From the NCBI GenBank assembly GCA_002794035.1, contig PCXQ01000004.1, positions 1 to 64,000 on the forward strand: a stretch of 64,000 nt of DNA, in the 5' to 3' direction. How positions within the stretch are numbered: the first letter of the stretch is position 1; every line of letters starts with the position of its first letter. Source of the stretch: Candidatus Yanofskybacteria bacterium CG10_big_fil_rev_8_21_14_0_10_36_16 (GTDB lineage Bacteria; Patescibacteria; Paceibacteria; 2-02-FULL-40-12; IGHO2-01-FULL-4-A). The notes beneath the pieces were generated by a model. It saw nothing but the letters and a program-made list of their open reading frames with translations. It made no database searches and was not told the DNA's origin. Made by a program: the position numbers and the translations under genes. Positions 15,173 through 22,440 of the stretch are shown piece after piece.

Positions 15173-16021
15173 ATGTCACTCAATAAGCAACTATCAATAA
15201 TAATAGTGCATTACAAAACACCTGAATTGCTTCGGATGTGTTTGAGGTCCATAAATCAGGCCCTTCCTTCAGTTGGATTAAGGCAAGATGAATATGAAGT
15301 TATTGTTGTTGATTCTGCTTCAGAAAGGATCTCTCGCGATATCGTGAGAGACGAATTCCCAAGTATTAAGCTTTTAGACTATGAAGAAAATCTCGGTTTT
15401 GCCAAGGGGGTGAATGAGGGCATTATTAATTCTTCAGGCGAATTTGTTTTAATTTTGAATGCGGATATTGTTATCCCCGAGGGTTCTGTAGAAAAAATGT
15501 TAGAATATATAAAACCAAGAAAAGATATCGCCATTCTTGCGCCTCAACTTTTAAATTTTAACGATACTATCCAGCATTCATATTTTAGCTATTATAAACC
15601 CCAGACCATAGTTTTCCGCAGAAGCAATTTGTTGGCTAAACTATTTGGAAGGGGGGATATAAAAAGATTTTTGATGACAGGGACTGATGAAAACAAGATC
15701 CAAACCCCTGATTGGGTAATCGGGGGTGCTATGATGGTTAGAAGAAAAGCGATTGATGAGGTCGGCATGATGGACGAAAGATTTTTTATGTATTTCGAAG
15801 ATGTTGATTGGGCAAGGCGTTTTTGGCATAATGGATATAAGGTGGTTTATTATCCTGAATCAAAGATATACCACGCTTATAAACATGAATCTCGTTCGCG
15901 CTTCGGATTAGCTGGGATTTTTTTTAACAAGAAAGCCCAATGGCATCTTAAAAGCGCGATTAAATTTTTTTGGAAATATCGAGACCTTCGCAAAATAGAT
16001 TTGAAGAGGAGGAGAATTTAA
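15173..16021 (+). CDS. Family 2 glycosyltransferase
   Basis: 282 residues, GT-A fold: opening LSIIIVHYKTPELLRMCLRS, nucleotide-binding VVDSAS, the DXD-type LNADIVIP (about 97-104), and the acceptor-side FFMYFEDVDWARRFWHNGYK (about 202-221). The pattern is typical of rhamnosyltransferase-like enzymes of surface glycan synthesis; donor and acceptor are unknown. It lies outside the main glycan cluster at 36-43 kb. The S41 protease gene starts 24 bases after its stop. Confidence 0.88.
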   Translation: MSLNKQLSIIIVHYKTPELLRMCLRSINQALPSVGLRQDEYEVIVVDSASERISRDIVRDEFPSIKLLDYEENLGFAKGVNEGIINSSGEFVLILNADIVIPEGSVEKMLEYIKPRKDIAILAPQLLNFNDTIQHSYFSYYKPQTIVFRRSNLLAKLFGRGDIKRFLMTGTDENKIQTPDWVIGGAMMVRRKAIDEVGMMDERFFMYFEDVDWARRFWHNGYKVVYYPESKIYHAYKHESRSRFGLAGIFFNKKAQWHLKSAIKFFWKYRDLRKIDLKRRRI

Positions 16022-16044
16022 ATAAAAAACCTTTTATTTTTAAT

Positions 16045-17253
16045 ATGAACTTATTTATAAAAAGGGCTATTTTGCCCATAGTAATTATTGTTTCCTTAAG
16101 TGTCGGATTTTTTGCCGGCACTTTTTACCAAAAATCTCAGGAGCCCCTGCCGATTTTGCGAACCTTAGTTAATAAAGATAAAGGACAGCCAGACGGTTTA
16201 GATTTTTCATTGTATTGGGATGCTTGGGAAGTTTTGCATGATAAATATGTAGATAAAAATGAGCTTAATACCCAAGATCTTTTATATGGTTCAATAGAGG
16301 GGTTGGTGAATGCTGTTGGCGACCCCTTTACTAATTTTTTAAGACCTAAGGCAAGTGAAGAATTTTCAAAAGAGATAGAGGGTTCTTTTGGTGGTATCGG
16401 TATTGAGATAGGAATACGCGATGACATTTTGACTGTTATTGCTCCCTTGCCCGATACTCCAGCTGAACAAGCGGGGCTTAAGGCAAAAGATAAAATAATA
16501 AAAATTGACGGCAAAGAAACTTTTAATATGGATATAAGCGAGGCTGTAAATCTGATTAGAGGCAAGAAGGGAACAAGTGTTATACTCTCAATCGCCCGAG
16601 ACGGTCTTAGCGGACTTAAGGATATAGAGGTTGTGAGAGGGGACATAAAGATTCCTACGGTAAAATGGGAGATGGTGGGCGATCAAACGGCGCATATAAG
16701 ATTATTTGTGTTTAATAATAACGCTGCCTCTGATTTCGATAGAATATCAAAGGAGGTCTTGAACTCAGGCGCAAAAAGAGTTATTCTAGACCTCAGGAAT
16801 AACCCTGGAGGGTTACTTGATAAAGCAGTAAATATAGCAGGTCATTTCCTTGATCCAGACAGCGTAGTATTAAGAGAGGAGTTTGCAAGCGGAAGAGAGA
16901 ATCTTTTTAGATCATCAGGAGAGCCCAATTTAGTTTTTATTCCTACTGTCGTATTAATAAACGGCGGTTCTGCATCAGCTTCAGAAATTATTGCTGGAGC
17001 ACTACGTGATAACAAGGGTATAACAATAGTTGGAGAAACAAGCTTTGGAAAGGGTTCTGTTCAGCAGGTTGATGATTTATCAGATGGTTCATCTATAAAG
17101 ATTACGATTGCAAGATGGCTCACACCAAACGGCATATCAATAGATAAGAACGGTATTGTCCCCGATGTTGAAGTTGAAAGGACAGAAGAAGACATTAACA
17201 ACGATTCTGACCCTCAATTGGATAAGGCCATTGAGACAGTTGAGTCGCTATAA
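16045..17253 (+). CDS. C-terminal processing peptidase, S41 family
   Basis: 402 residues from ATG 16045; this start puts a signal anchor (NLFIKRAILPIVIIVSLSVG) first, whereas a longer version from a TTG would overlap the glycosyltransferase. A PDZ domain (GSFGGIGIEIGIRDD to IKIDGKETFN) is followed by the S41 core with catalytic Ser in NGGSASASE and Lys in GETSFGKGSVQ. It would trim or degrade envelope proteins, as CtpA or Prc does. The rplI start is 8 bases further. Confidence 0.92.
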   Translation: MNLFIKRAILPIVIIVSLSVGFFAGTFYQKSQEPLPILRTLVNKDKGQPDGLDFSLYWDAWEVLHDKYVDKNELNTQDLLYGSIEGLVNAVGDPFTNFLRPKASEEFSKEIEGSFGGIGIEIGIRDDILTVIAPLPDTPAEQAGLKAKDKIIKIDGKETFNMDISEAVNLIRGKKGTSVILSIARDGLSGLKDIEVVRGDIKIPTVKWEMVGDQTAHIRLFVFNNNAASDFDRISKEVLNSGAKRVILDLRNNPGGLLDKAVNIAGHFLDPDSVVLREEFASGRENLFRSSGEPNLVFIPTVVLINGGSASASEIIAGALRDNKGITIVGETSFGKGSVQQVDDLSDGSSIKITIARWLTPNGISIDKNGIVPDVEVERTEEDINNDSDPQLDKAIETVESL

Positions 17254-17261
17254 TATATATT

Positions 17262-17717
17262 ATGAAAGTATTATTTACAGAAAATATAAAAAACGTTGCC
17301 CGCATAGGCGATATAAAAAATGTGGCTGATGGATATGCCAGAAATTTTTTGATACCTAATAAATTAGCAAAACCAGCTACAGGCTCAGCATTAAAAGAAG
17401 CCGAAACGCTTAAAAAGAGACGTCTAGAGCATGAGGCCGAAAACAAAAAACAAGCTGAAGAAATGGTTGGTTTGTTAGAAGGAAAGGTCGTGGAAATTGA
17501 AGAAGACGCAAATGAAGGAGGTCATTTATATGGTTCTGTTAACGTAGATATAATATCTGAAAAATTACAGGAACAAAAAATAAAAATAAAAGCCGATCAT
17601 ATAAATCTTTTTGAACCAATTAAAGAAGTCGGGGAGTATGATATTGAGGTAGAACTTCACCCTGAAGTTAAAACCAAGATAAAGGTAATAGTTAAAGCAG
17701 TAGCTGAAAAAAAATAA
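17262..17717 (+). CDS. rplI: Ribosomal protein bL9
   Basis: 151 residues. The N-terminal rRNA-binding domain has the family pattern VADGYARNFLIPNKLA (about 22-37), then a long connecting helix rich in Glu and Lys (47-75) and a C-terminal domain (GGHLYGSVN ...). Length is the family norm, so it is complete. bL9 is lost from some Patescibacteria, so its presence is informative for placement. It probably shares the S41 protease transcript; rpmA downstream has its own promoter. Confidence 0.95.
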   Translation: MKVLFTENIKNVARIGDIKNVADGYARNFLIPNKLAKPATGSALKEAETLKKRRLEHEAENKKQAEEMVGLLEGKVVEIEEDANEGGHLYGSVNVDIISEKLQEQKIKIKADHINLFEPIKEVGEYDIEVELHPEVKTKIKVIVKAVAEKK

Positions 17718-17719
17718 TT

Positions 17720-17748
17720 TTGACTAATTTATAAAAATTTGCTATAGT
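17720..17748 (+). promoter_or_regulatory. Promoter of rpmA
   Basis: TTGACT (17720-17725), 17-base spacer, TATAGT (17743-17748), directly after the rplI stop. The -10 context matches the rpsT promoter almost base for base. Confidence 0.8.
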
Positions 17749-17754
17749 TTTTAA

Positions 17755-18144
17755 AGATGAAGGCACCCCCCATGTTGTACATAGCTGAGGGGGCGCCCCG
17801 CTCAAAACTATGTGTATTTGAGTGTTGGGTTTTTTGTTTTAATAATTTATATATTTAAATATGAGCGTTTGTGATTACGGGTTTTGAGCGGGATGCTCAA
17901 ATTTAAAGGACGATAAATAACATGTAGGTAGTAATAAAATGGCTGCCTAGAATTAATAAAATTAATTCTAGATGCTCATTTTTCTAATTACTCTCTACGT
18001 TCGTAAAGAGAGGCGTCCCGCTCCCAAAATTGTAGAGTTAAGGGCTTCTGTCTAAATAATTTATATTTAATTTTTGTAGTGAACATTGGTAATTTTTGAG
18101 CGGGATGCTCAAGTTGTTACCCAATCGTTTCACTCTTGGACAAC
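17755..18144 (+). promoter_or_regulatory. Tandem structured leader RNA of rpmA
   Basis: About 390 noncoding bases. Two units of the same design follow each other. Unit A: hairpin CCCCCC...GGGGGG (17764-17794), GCGCCCCGCTC (17793-17803), then TTGAGC-GGGAT-GCTCAA (17884-17900). Unit B: hairpin CTCT/AGAG (17991-18012), GCGTCCCGCTC (18013-18023), then the same 17-base hairpin (18096-18112) with outer stem ATTGGTAA/TTACCCAAT. Each GCGYCCCGCTC can pair with the GAGCGGGAYGC of its own hairpin. Between the units is a perfect 11-bp hairpin CTAGAATTAAT/ATTAATTCTAG (17947-17971). Unit B runs into the TTG start exactly as in rpsT. Ligand or protein is unknown. Confidence 0.75.
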
Positions 18145-18417
18145 TTGGCACATACAAAGGCTAAAGGCACTACAAAAGGAAATAGGGATTCAATTGGGAG
18201 GCGCTTAGGCGTTAAACTTTATGATGGTCAAAAAGCTCAAATTGGCAGTATTTTAATACGTCAAAGAGGTAGTAAATTCTGGCCTGGGGAAGGAGTTAAA
18301 AAGGGCAAGGACGACACTATTTTTGCTATGAAAGACGGTGTTGTTAAATTTACAACCCGAAAGAAAATGAATTTTGACGGCAATAGACGCATTATTAAGA
18401 TAATAAACGTAGTCTAA
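18145..18417 (+). CDS. rpmA: Ribosomal protein bL27
   Basis: Large-subunit protein whose N-terminus reaches the peptidyl transferase centre. 90 residues from TTG 18145: AHTKAKGTTKGNRDSIGRRLGVK matches the family start AHKK(A)G, so the TTG three codons upstream (giving DNL) is not the natural start. There is no Shine-Dalgarno and no N-terminal extension needing cleavage. rplU (bL21), its usual neighbour, is absent here; the gene stands alone behind its own promoter and a tandem leader. Confidence 0.95.
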   Translation: MAHTKAKGTTKGNRDSIGRRLGVKLYDGQKAQIGSILIRQRGSKFWPGEGVKKGKDDTIFAMKDGVVKFTTRKKMNFDGNRRIIKIINVV

Positions 18418-18450
18418 TTAGTAGTAAGTAGTTAGTATTAAGTAGTATAC
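18418..18450 (+). repeat. Dispersed AGTAGTAAGTA-type repeat, copy after rpmA
   Basis: Short motifs AGTAGTAAGTAGTTAGTA and AAGTAGTATACAT immediately follow the stop. The 3' flank of rpsT has nearly the same string (GTAGCAAGTAGTTAGCAT then GTAGTATGTA) before its terminator. Confidence 0.65.
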
Positions 18451-18452
18451 AT

Positions 18453-18475
18453 AAATCGCCAGTGGGCGATTTTTT
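18453..18475 (+). terminator. Intrinsic terminator of rpmA
   Basis: ATCGCC and GGGCGAT arms followed by TTTTT. Confidence 0.85.
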
Positions 18476-18527
18476 GGTTGTGCCCAAGAGTTGAATAAAA
18501 TTATATTTTAGTGCTAGTATCTTAACA

Positions 18528-18932
18528 ATGAAATTTATGAATTTTATCAAAACCTATCAGAGAGATGTTGTCTTTGCTGTAATTTTGGCGCTGGTTTTTG
18601 TGTCCGGATATAACATCGGAAAAATCAAAGGGGCAGGGGAGGAGAAGCCCGACCTTACGGTAACTGCTCCCCGCCCAAATCTGCCTGAGGCAGACCTAAG
18701 CGGGCAAGCTTCTAAAGTTGAGGGTCTTGAGATCGGCTCTCCCTCGTTACCTTCGACTACCCCGATTGATTTTAATAATATACAAGTGGTAGTTTCTAAA
18801 AATTCTGATAGGTATCATTTTCCATGGTGTCCGAGCATGGCAAAAATAAAAGAAGAAAATAAAATATTTTTCAAAAATGAAACAGAGGCGCAGAAGGCAG
18901 GGTATGTGCTTGCGGGCAATTGCACGAAATAA
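18528..18932 (+). CDS. Membrane-anchored Ada-like Cys-motif protein
   Basis: 134 residues: one N-terminal membrane helix (about 14-32), a Pro-rich linker (about 43-78), then a compact domain VVVSKNSDRYHFPWCPSM with a second Cys in LAGNC near the end. The layout YHxxxC ... GYxxxxxC resembles the metal-binding Ada-type domain seen in many exported small proteins. A DNA-repair role is unlikely outside the membrane. A possible promoter TTGAAT - 18 bases - TAGTAT precedes it. Confidence 0.72.
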   Translation: MKFMNFIKTYQRDVVFAVILALVFVSGYNIGKIKGAGEEKPDLTVTAPRPNLPEADLSGQASKVEGLEIGSPSLPSTTPIDFNNIQVVVSKNSDRYHFPWCPSMAKIKEENKIFFKNETEAQKAGYVLAGNCTK

Positions 18933-18958
18933 CCGACTTTCCTCCAAAGGCGGATAGG

Positions 18959-18990
18959 CAAAAACGGCTCATATGTGAGCCGTTTTTATT
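18959..18990 (+). terminator. Bidirectional terminator
   Basis: AAAAACGGCTCA and TGAGCCGTTTTT arms with TATG between, placed between two convergent genes and flanked by A and T tracts. Confidence 0.88.
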
Positions 18991-19742
18991 TAAAAAATTT
19001 GCTTGAGCCAGAAGGAGTGTTCCCATTCCCAGAGAGTTTTGGATGCGAGGAAGGCTTTTATATCATGCTCAATGCCGTAAAGTTCTTTAAATTCTAAATC
19101 GCCTGTTGTTTCAGACCATACATGCTGGCACTTGCCGGCATTTTTATTTTTCCAAGCGAGTCTTATTTTCTCATTGCCCCCTTTTTCTCGCAGGGTGGAG
19201 GAGCAGTTAAGGCATTTTTTTGATTGATCAAGACGAAGTATCCATCGTGCAAGGGGTGGCATTGATGGATTTTCTCTGAGGGCCTCAACATAAGCTGCGG
19301 TTTGAATATTGTAATCTCTGTAAATCCCCGTTGATGTTTTAATATCCAATACTCCGAGCTTGCCGTTTATTTCACAAAGGCAATCCATAGTTCCTGCATA
19401 GCGGTGTTTCTTGCTCACTAGTCTTTCTTCTATTTTGTAAGGAATTATTTCGTGTTGTTTCTTAAATTCTAAAAAAGAATTTATTGCCGGCTGAACCAAC
19501 GAGGGGATAGGGGTCTCCTCTTCCTTTAAAATCGCTTCAACCGTGTCATGGAGCAGGGTGCCTTCCTCGGCGGATTTTTCTTTTATTGCTTCACCAGCTT
19601 CAAAACTTTTTTGTTGAGCATAAAAACGATAGAGAGCCGGCTTGGCCTTTATAGATACAATCGATGTTACACGGGGATACCAAACGCCATCTATTTCATA
19701 TCCGGTTGATTCTTTAAATTCTTGCAGGTTCTTGTACCACAT
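18990..19742 (-). CDS. PD-(D/E)XK superfamily nuclease (RecB/Cas4-like)
   Basis: 250 residues. The nuclease core is visible: GTLLHDTVEAIL (about 60-72), RYAGTMDCLCEINGKLGVLD (metal ligand Asp near 119 and Asp 131), IKTS (catalytic Lys) and YNIQTAAYVEAL (Gln motif). An extra segment with CLNCSS and CQHVW (about 178-209) may bind zinc. There is no helicase domain and no CRISPR locus nearby, so it may be a phage-derived or stand-alone exonuclease. A promoter lies about 125-150 bases upstream. Confidence 0.8.
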   Translation of the reverse strand: MWYKNLQEFKESTGYEIDGVWYPRVTSIVSIKAKPALYRFYAQQKSFEAGEAIKEKSAEEGTLLHDTVEAILKEEETPIPSLVQPAINSFLEFKKQHEIIPYKIEERLVSKKHRYAGTMDCLCEINGKLGVLDIKTSTGIYRDYNIQTAAYVEALRENPSMPPLARWILRLDQSKKCLNCSSTLREKGGNEKIRLAWKNKNAGKCQHVWSETTGDLEFKELYGIEHDIKAFLASKTLWEWEHSFWLKQIF

Positions 19743-19863
19743 AATAATTTCTATATTAATTGAATTACAATAAAATCGCTAGGGGAATTAATTAATACCA
19801 TGACGCACAATCATAGTTCTGCGACATGCTATATATTTCAAAATCATTGTTTTCATACATTTG

Positions 19864-19891
19864 ATTATACTTTTTGAGATGCTTTGCTCAA
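19864..19891 (-). promoter_or_regulatory. Promoter of the nuclease gene
   Basis: Minus strand TTGAGC (19886-19891), 16-base spacer, TATAAT (19864-19869), leaving a leader of about 115 bases before the ATG. Confidence 0.6.
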
Positions 19892-20462
19892 GGTCGATAC
19901 TTTTTTGTTGATTTATAGCCCCCCATATACTATATAGTGTTTTTTATACTGTTATTACCAATATACCATATTAAATAAGGAGGTATATTTATAATGCTAT
20001 TTTAGGCCCCAGAATCGATTCTAAGGGGTTTTAGGGAGTCTTTGTGAGCATGAGGTTATGTTTTATATATTATTTTATATCTTTTATTAATTTTAAACAA
20101 TTTCTCTAAATACAGAGATAAATAATTTAAATTTAAAACGTTTGATTCAAAAAATAAGCAGGAAAGTGGTCGGTTTAATCAGGGGAATTTACTAAAGCAT
20201 TAGTCATTAATAAAAACATTCCTTCGGGGTGTTTTTTGGGGCTCTCCGATCATTTGGTTTATTCCCCCACCCTTTTGACAAAAAAAATATTAGACCACAT
20301 ATTATCAACCTTGTGTCAATAAAGTTATCCACAGGTGTTTATCCTTGTTTTTCTGGGTCAGCGAAATCGTTGTTTATGTTTGGTCAACAAAGGCATGTTA
20401 TCACTAAGATATAAAAAAAGTTCAAGCATATCCCCTGTTTATTGTCCTGTTAAAGCACAAAA
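19892..20462. other. Long intergenic region without a credible protein gene
   Basis: Very AT-rich. Contents: a possible plus-strand promoter TTGTTG - 17 bases - TACTAT near 19908-19936; AAGGAGG followed by a three-codon frame ATG CTA TTT TAG near 19977-20006; a hairpin CCCCAGAATCGATTCTAAGGGG with TTTT (about 20008-20033); a UUCG-loop terminator at 20212-20237; and DnaA-box-like sites at 20302, 20325 (TTATCCACA, perfect) and 20339. A small RNA or a replication-related site is possible; neither is shown. Confidence 0.4.
20212..20237 (+). terminator. Orphan intrinsic terminator with UUCG loop
   Basis: AAAAACATTCC-TTCG-GGGTGTTTTTT, one bulge, on the plus strand. No protein gene lies upstream on that strand, which hints at a short noncoding transcript. 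Confidence 0.6.
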
Positions 20463-20489
20463 CAAATCCAGCCAAATGGCTGGATTTGT
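20463..20489 (-). terminator. Intrinsic terminator of the DsbD-like gene
   Basis: AAATCCAGCCA and TGGCTGGATTT arms, followed on the minus strand by GTTTTGT, about 25 bases past the stop. Confidence 0.8.
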
Positions 20490-20511
20490 AAATATTTTGT
20501 GTGATGTTTTG

Positions 20512-21231
20512 TTAGAATATCGGTGGCAGTGAATTAAGCATAAATACACCTAATGCAATTAAGAATAAACCGATCACTAATCTCATTAATCCCTTATGCT
20601 TTTGTCTCCAAGTTTCTAATTTGTCTGATTTTGTACCAAAATAAGACACACCTATTACTACCAGCAACGGCAGAATGAATATTAAATTATAAAGCATAAG
20701 CAGGGGCACCGCTTCTGCATAAGAGCCTTTGGCTAATAATCCCAGGATTGCAAAATATGGCGCTCCAGTGCAAGGCAACTCAACCAAAACCACAAACACA
20801 CCAAGAACAGCAGTGGTTAGATACAAGATAATAGGATTCTTTTTTTCAAGTGACTCTATTTTTTTTGTGTAATATTTAATTCGGCTTGCTGCACCAGGAA
20901 TCATTTGAAGGGTAAACCCTCTTCCATACCAGAAAAAATCTTTAATTTCTAATAATCCAGCAATTATTGCAATTACGGCAACTATTAAATAGAAAAATCC
21001 GGCTATTCCTGTTCCTAATGTTAACCTCAATATGCCAAAACCGAGAAATAAATATGTCGCGTACACAACTGCTGAATACAACAACCCTCCGATCAGCATT
21101 TTCTTTCTGCTCTTAAATACGCGGGTCATAAAGGCAATTAAGAAAATAAGTACTCCAAAAACGCACGGGTTAATACTGTCTATAAGTGCTGCACCTATTA
21201 TAATTGGCAATGTAAGTTGTTCTCCCAACAT
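20512..21231 (-). CDS. DsbD/CcdA-like transmembrane electron carrier
   Basis: 239 residues, about six helices. Two conserved membrane cysteines are seen: DSINPCVFGVLIFLIAF (about residue 23) and VELPCTGAPYFAIL (about 154). This pair is the redox centre in CcdA/DsbD proteins, which carry electrons from cytoplasmic thioredoxin to the outside. The preceding gene in the operon encodes a VKOR-thioredoxin fusion, so both arms of extracytoplasmic thiol chemistry may be combined here. Different from the CcdA at 57546. Confidence 0.8.
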   Translation of the reverse strand: MLGEQLTLPIIIGAALIDSINPCVFGVLIFLIAFMTRVFKSRKKMLIGGLLYSAVVYATYLFLGFGILRLTLGTGIAGFFYLIVAVIAIIAGLLEIKDFFWYGRGFTLQMIPGAASRIKYYTKKIESLEKKNPIILYLTTAVLGVFVVLVELPCTGAPYFAILGLLAKGSYAEAVPLLMLYNLIFILPLLVVIGVSYFGTKSDKLETWRQKHKGLMRLVIGLFLIALGVFMLNSLPPIF

Positions 21232-21306
21232 CTTGTTTCTAAAGCTTATAACACAAAAAATTTAAAGTTAGTAAAATAGTTACTTTAAATTTTTATAAAC
21301 TTTTAA

Positions 21307-22122
21307 TTATTCAGGTAATTTGCAACCTGAAATTTCACTTAATTTTTTGAACGATTGAACTCCTGGATCAAATCTATATATTTCACTACCATCTTCCCTC
21401 TCTTGTATCCATGTAGGTGTGTGTTCTATGTTTTTGGCCACGCATCTTTCAACTTCCGGGTGGGGATTTCTAGGATCGCATTCTATTTCTTTTATATATT
21501 GAAAAGCATCTCCGAATAACCCCCGTTGTTTTAAGCAGAAGGAACATGTTATAGAGCCATACATCAAGAATCCTTTCTCATCAAGACATTGAGCAAATTC
21601 GTTGTATTTATCTCCTGGGCCTACAGATGAATGAACCCCCCATGTTAAGAGTGCTAATAAAATAGCTACAACAACAGCAGACACAAAGTGGTTCTTTTTA
21701 AATTCTGTCCCGCTTCCCTTCCATGCGGTAATTGCTATCAATGTCATGAGTATTTTGGATCCTTCACAAAAGACGCATATGCTTTTAATAACCGTGAGCT
21801 CTATAATTGTTAGGTAAAGTGATGGACCAAGGAAGGCGATGGTTATAAATGCTATCTTTTTTAGGGTTTTTTTGTCATATTTAAAAATTGATGTGAAAAA
21901 TACTGCTATAAAGTAAAAGATTCCCAACATAGAAACAGGTATGCCTGCGACCTCAGAATATTCACTTTTGTTAACTATGTCGCATGATAAACCCTTCCCA
22001 AGATCACAAAAAGACCCCTCTTCTTCAGAGAAGTGTAAGCTGACTAAGTATCCCATTATAAGAATACCCAGTATGGATAAGACGGCTAATGCTATTTGTT
22101 TTTTTTCGTGTTTTTTAGCCAT
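21307..22122 (-). CDS. VKOR-thioredoxin fusion, disulfide bond forming enzyme
   Basis: 271 residues. The VKOR membrane domain has four or five helices with SFCDLGKGLSCDIVNKSEYS (loop cysteines, about 38-57) and the active-site pair CVFC (about 116-119). A C-terminal thioredoxin-like domain carries CSFC (about 194-197) and a cis-Pro region HTPTW. It would oxidise exported proteins and pass electrons to quinone, replacing DsbA/DsbB, as known for cyanobacterial and actinobacterial VKOR. It is followed at 75 bases by the DsbD-like gene. Confidence 0.92.
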   Translation of the reverse strand: MAKKHEKKQIALAVLSILGILIMGYLVSLHFSEEEGSFCDLGKGLSCDIVNKSEYSEVAGIPVSMLGIFYFIAVFFTSIFKYDKKTLKKIAFITIAFLGPSLYLTIIELTVIKSICVFCEGSKILMTLIAITAWKGSGTEFKKNHFVSAVVVAILLALLTWGVHSSVGPGDKYNEFAQCLDEKGFLMYGSITCSFCLKQRGLFGDAFQYIKEIECDPRNPHPEVERCVAKNIEHTPTWIQEREDGSEIYRFDPGVQSFKKLSEISGCKLPE

Positions 22123-22151
22123 TTAAGTTTACTTACCGTAGTAGATAAGTA

Positions 22152-22337
22152 TTAGCAAAACTCGCATGCCTCTTTTGGTTTTTTGCCTCCCTTTTTGCAA
22201 CACTTATTGCAACAAAAGGTTGTGCCTCCCCAAATAAATGAGCCCTCACTTTTTTTCTTGGACTTTCCGCATTTACCGCATTTAAAGGTATTGCCAGATG
22301 ATGTTTTTTTATTTGTTGGTTTCTTTTTGGCTGGCAT
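22152..22337 (-). CDS. Small cysteine-rich, lysine-rich zinc-ribbon-like protein
   Basis: 61 residues: basic N-terminus (PAKKKPTNKK), then CGKCGK, FCCNKCCKK and CEFC. At least eight cysteines in CxxC or CC pairs suggest one or two zinc sites. It lies just upstream of the VKOR gene in the same direction (29 bases), perhaps cotranscribed. No family is certain; a nucleic-acid binding or metal-handling role is possible. Confidence 0.65.
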   Translation of the reverse strand: MPAKKKPTNKKTSSGNTFKCGKCGKSKKKSEGSFIWGGTTFCCNKCCKKGGKKPKEACEFC

Positions 22338-22440
22338 AAAGTTTTAATACAAATACTTGTGTAATTGTATGGTTAATTTATTTTACTTAATTATAACAAA
22401 TAAACTGACAGCTTCTAAGAAAAGTTATCCCCAATTGTGT

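Noticed and set aside
19743..20511. RNase P RNA, tmRNA or SRP RNA in the long gap
   Set aside because: No conserved core words (such as GAGGAAAGTC in proper context, a tRNA-Ala-like end, or GGAAGCA) were found. A lone GGAAAG is not enough.
22423..22435. TTATCCCCA as a DnaA box near the P-type ATPase gene
   Set aside because: Isolated and imperfect; a lone TTATCCACA near 60755-60763 is likewise not a cluster.
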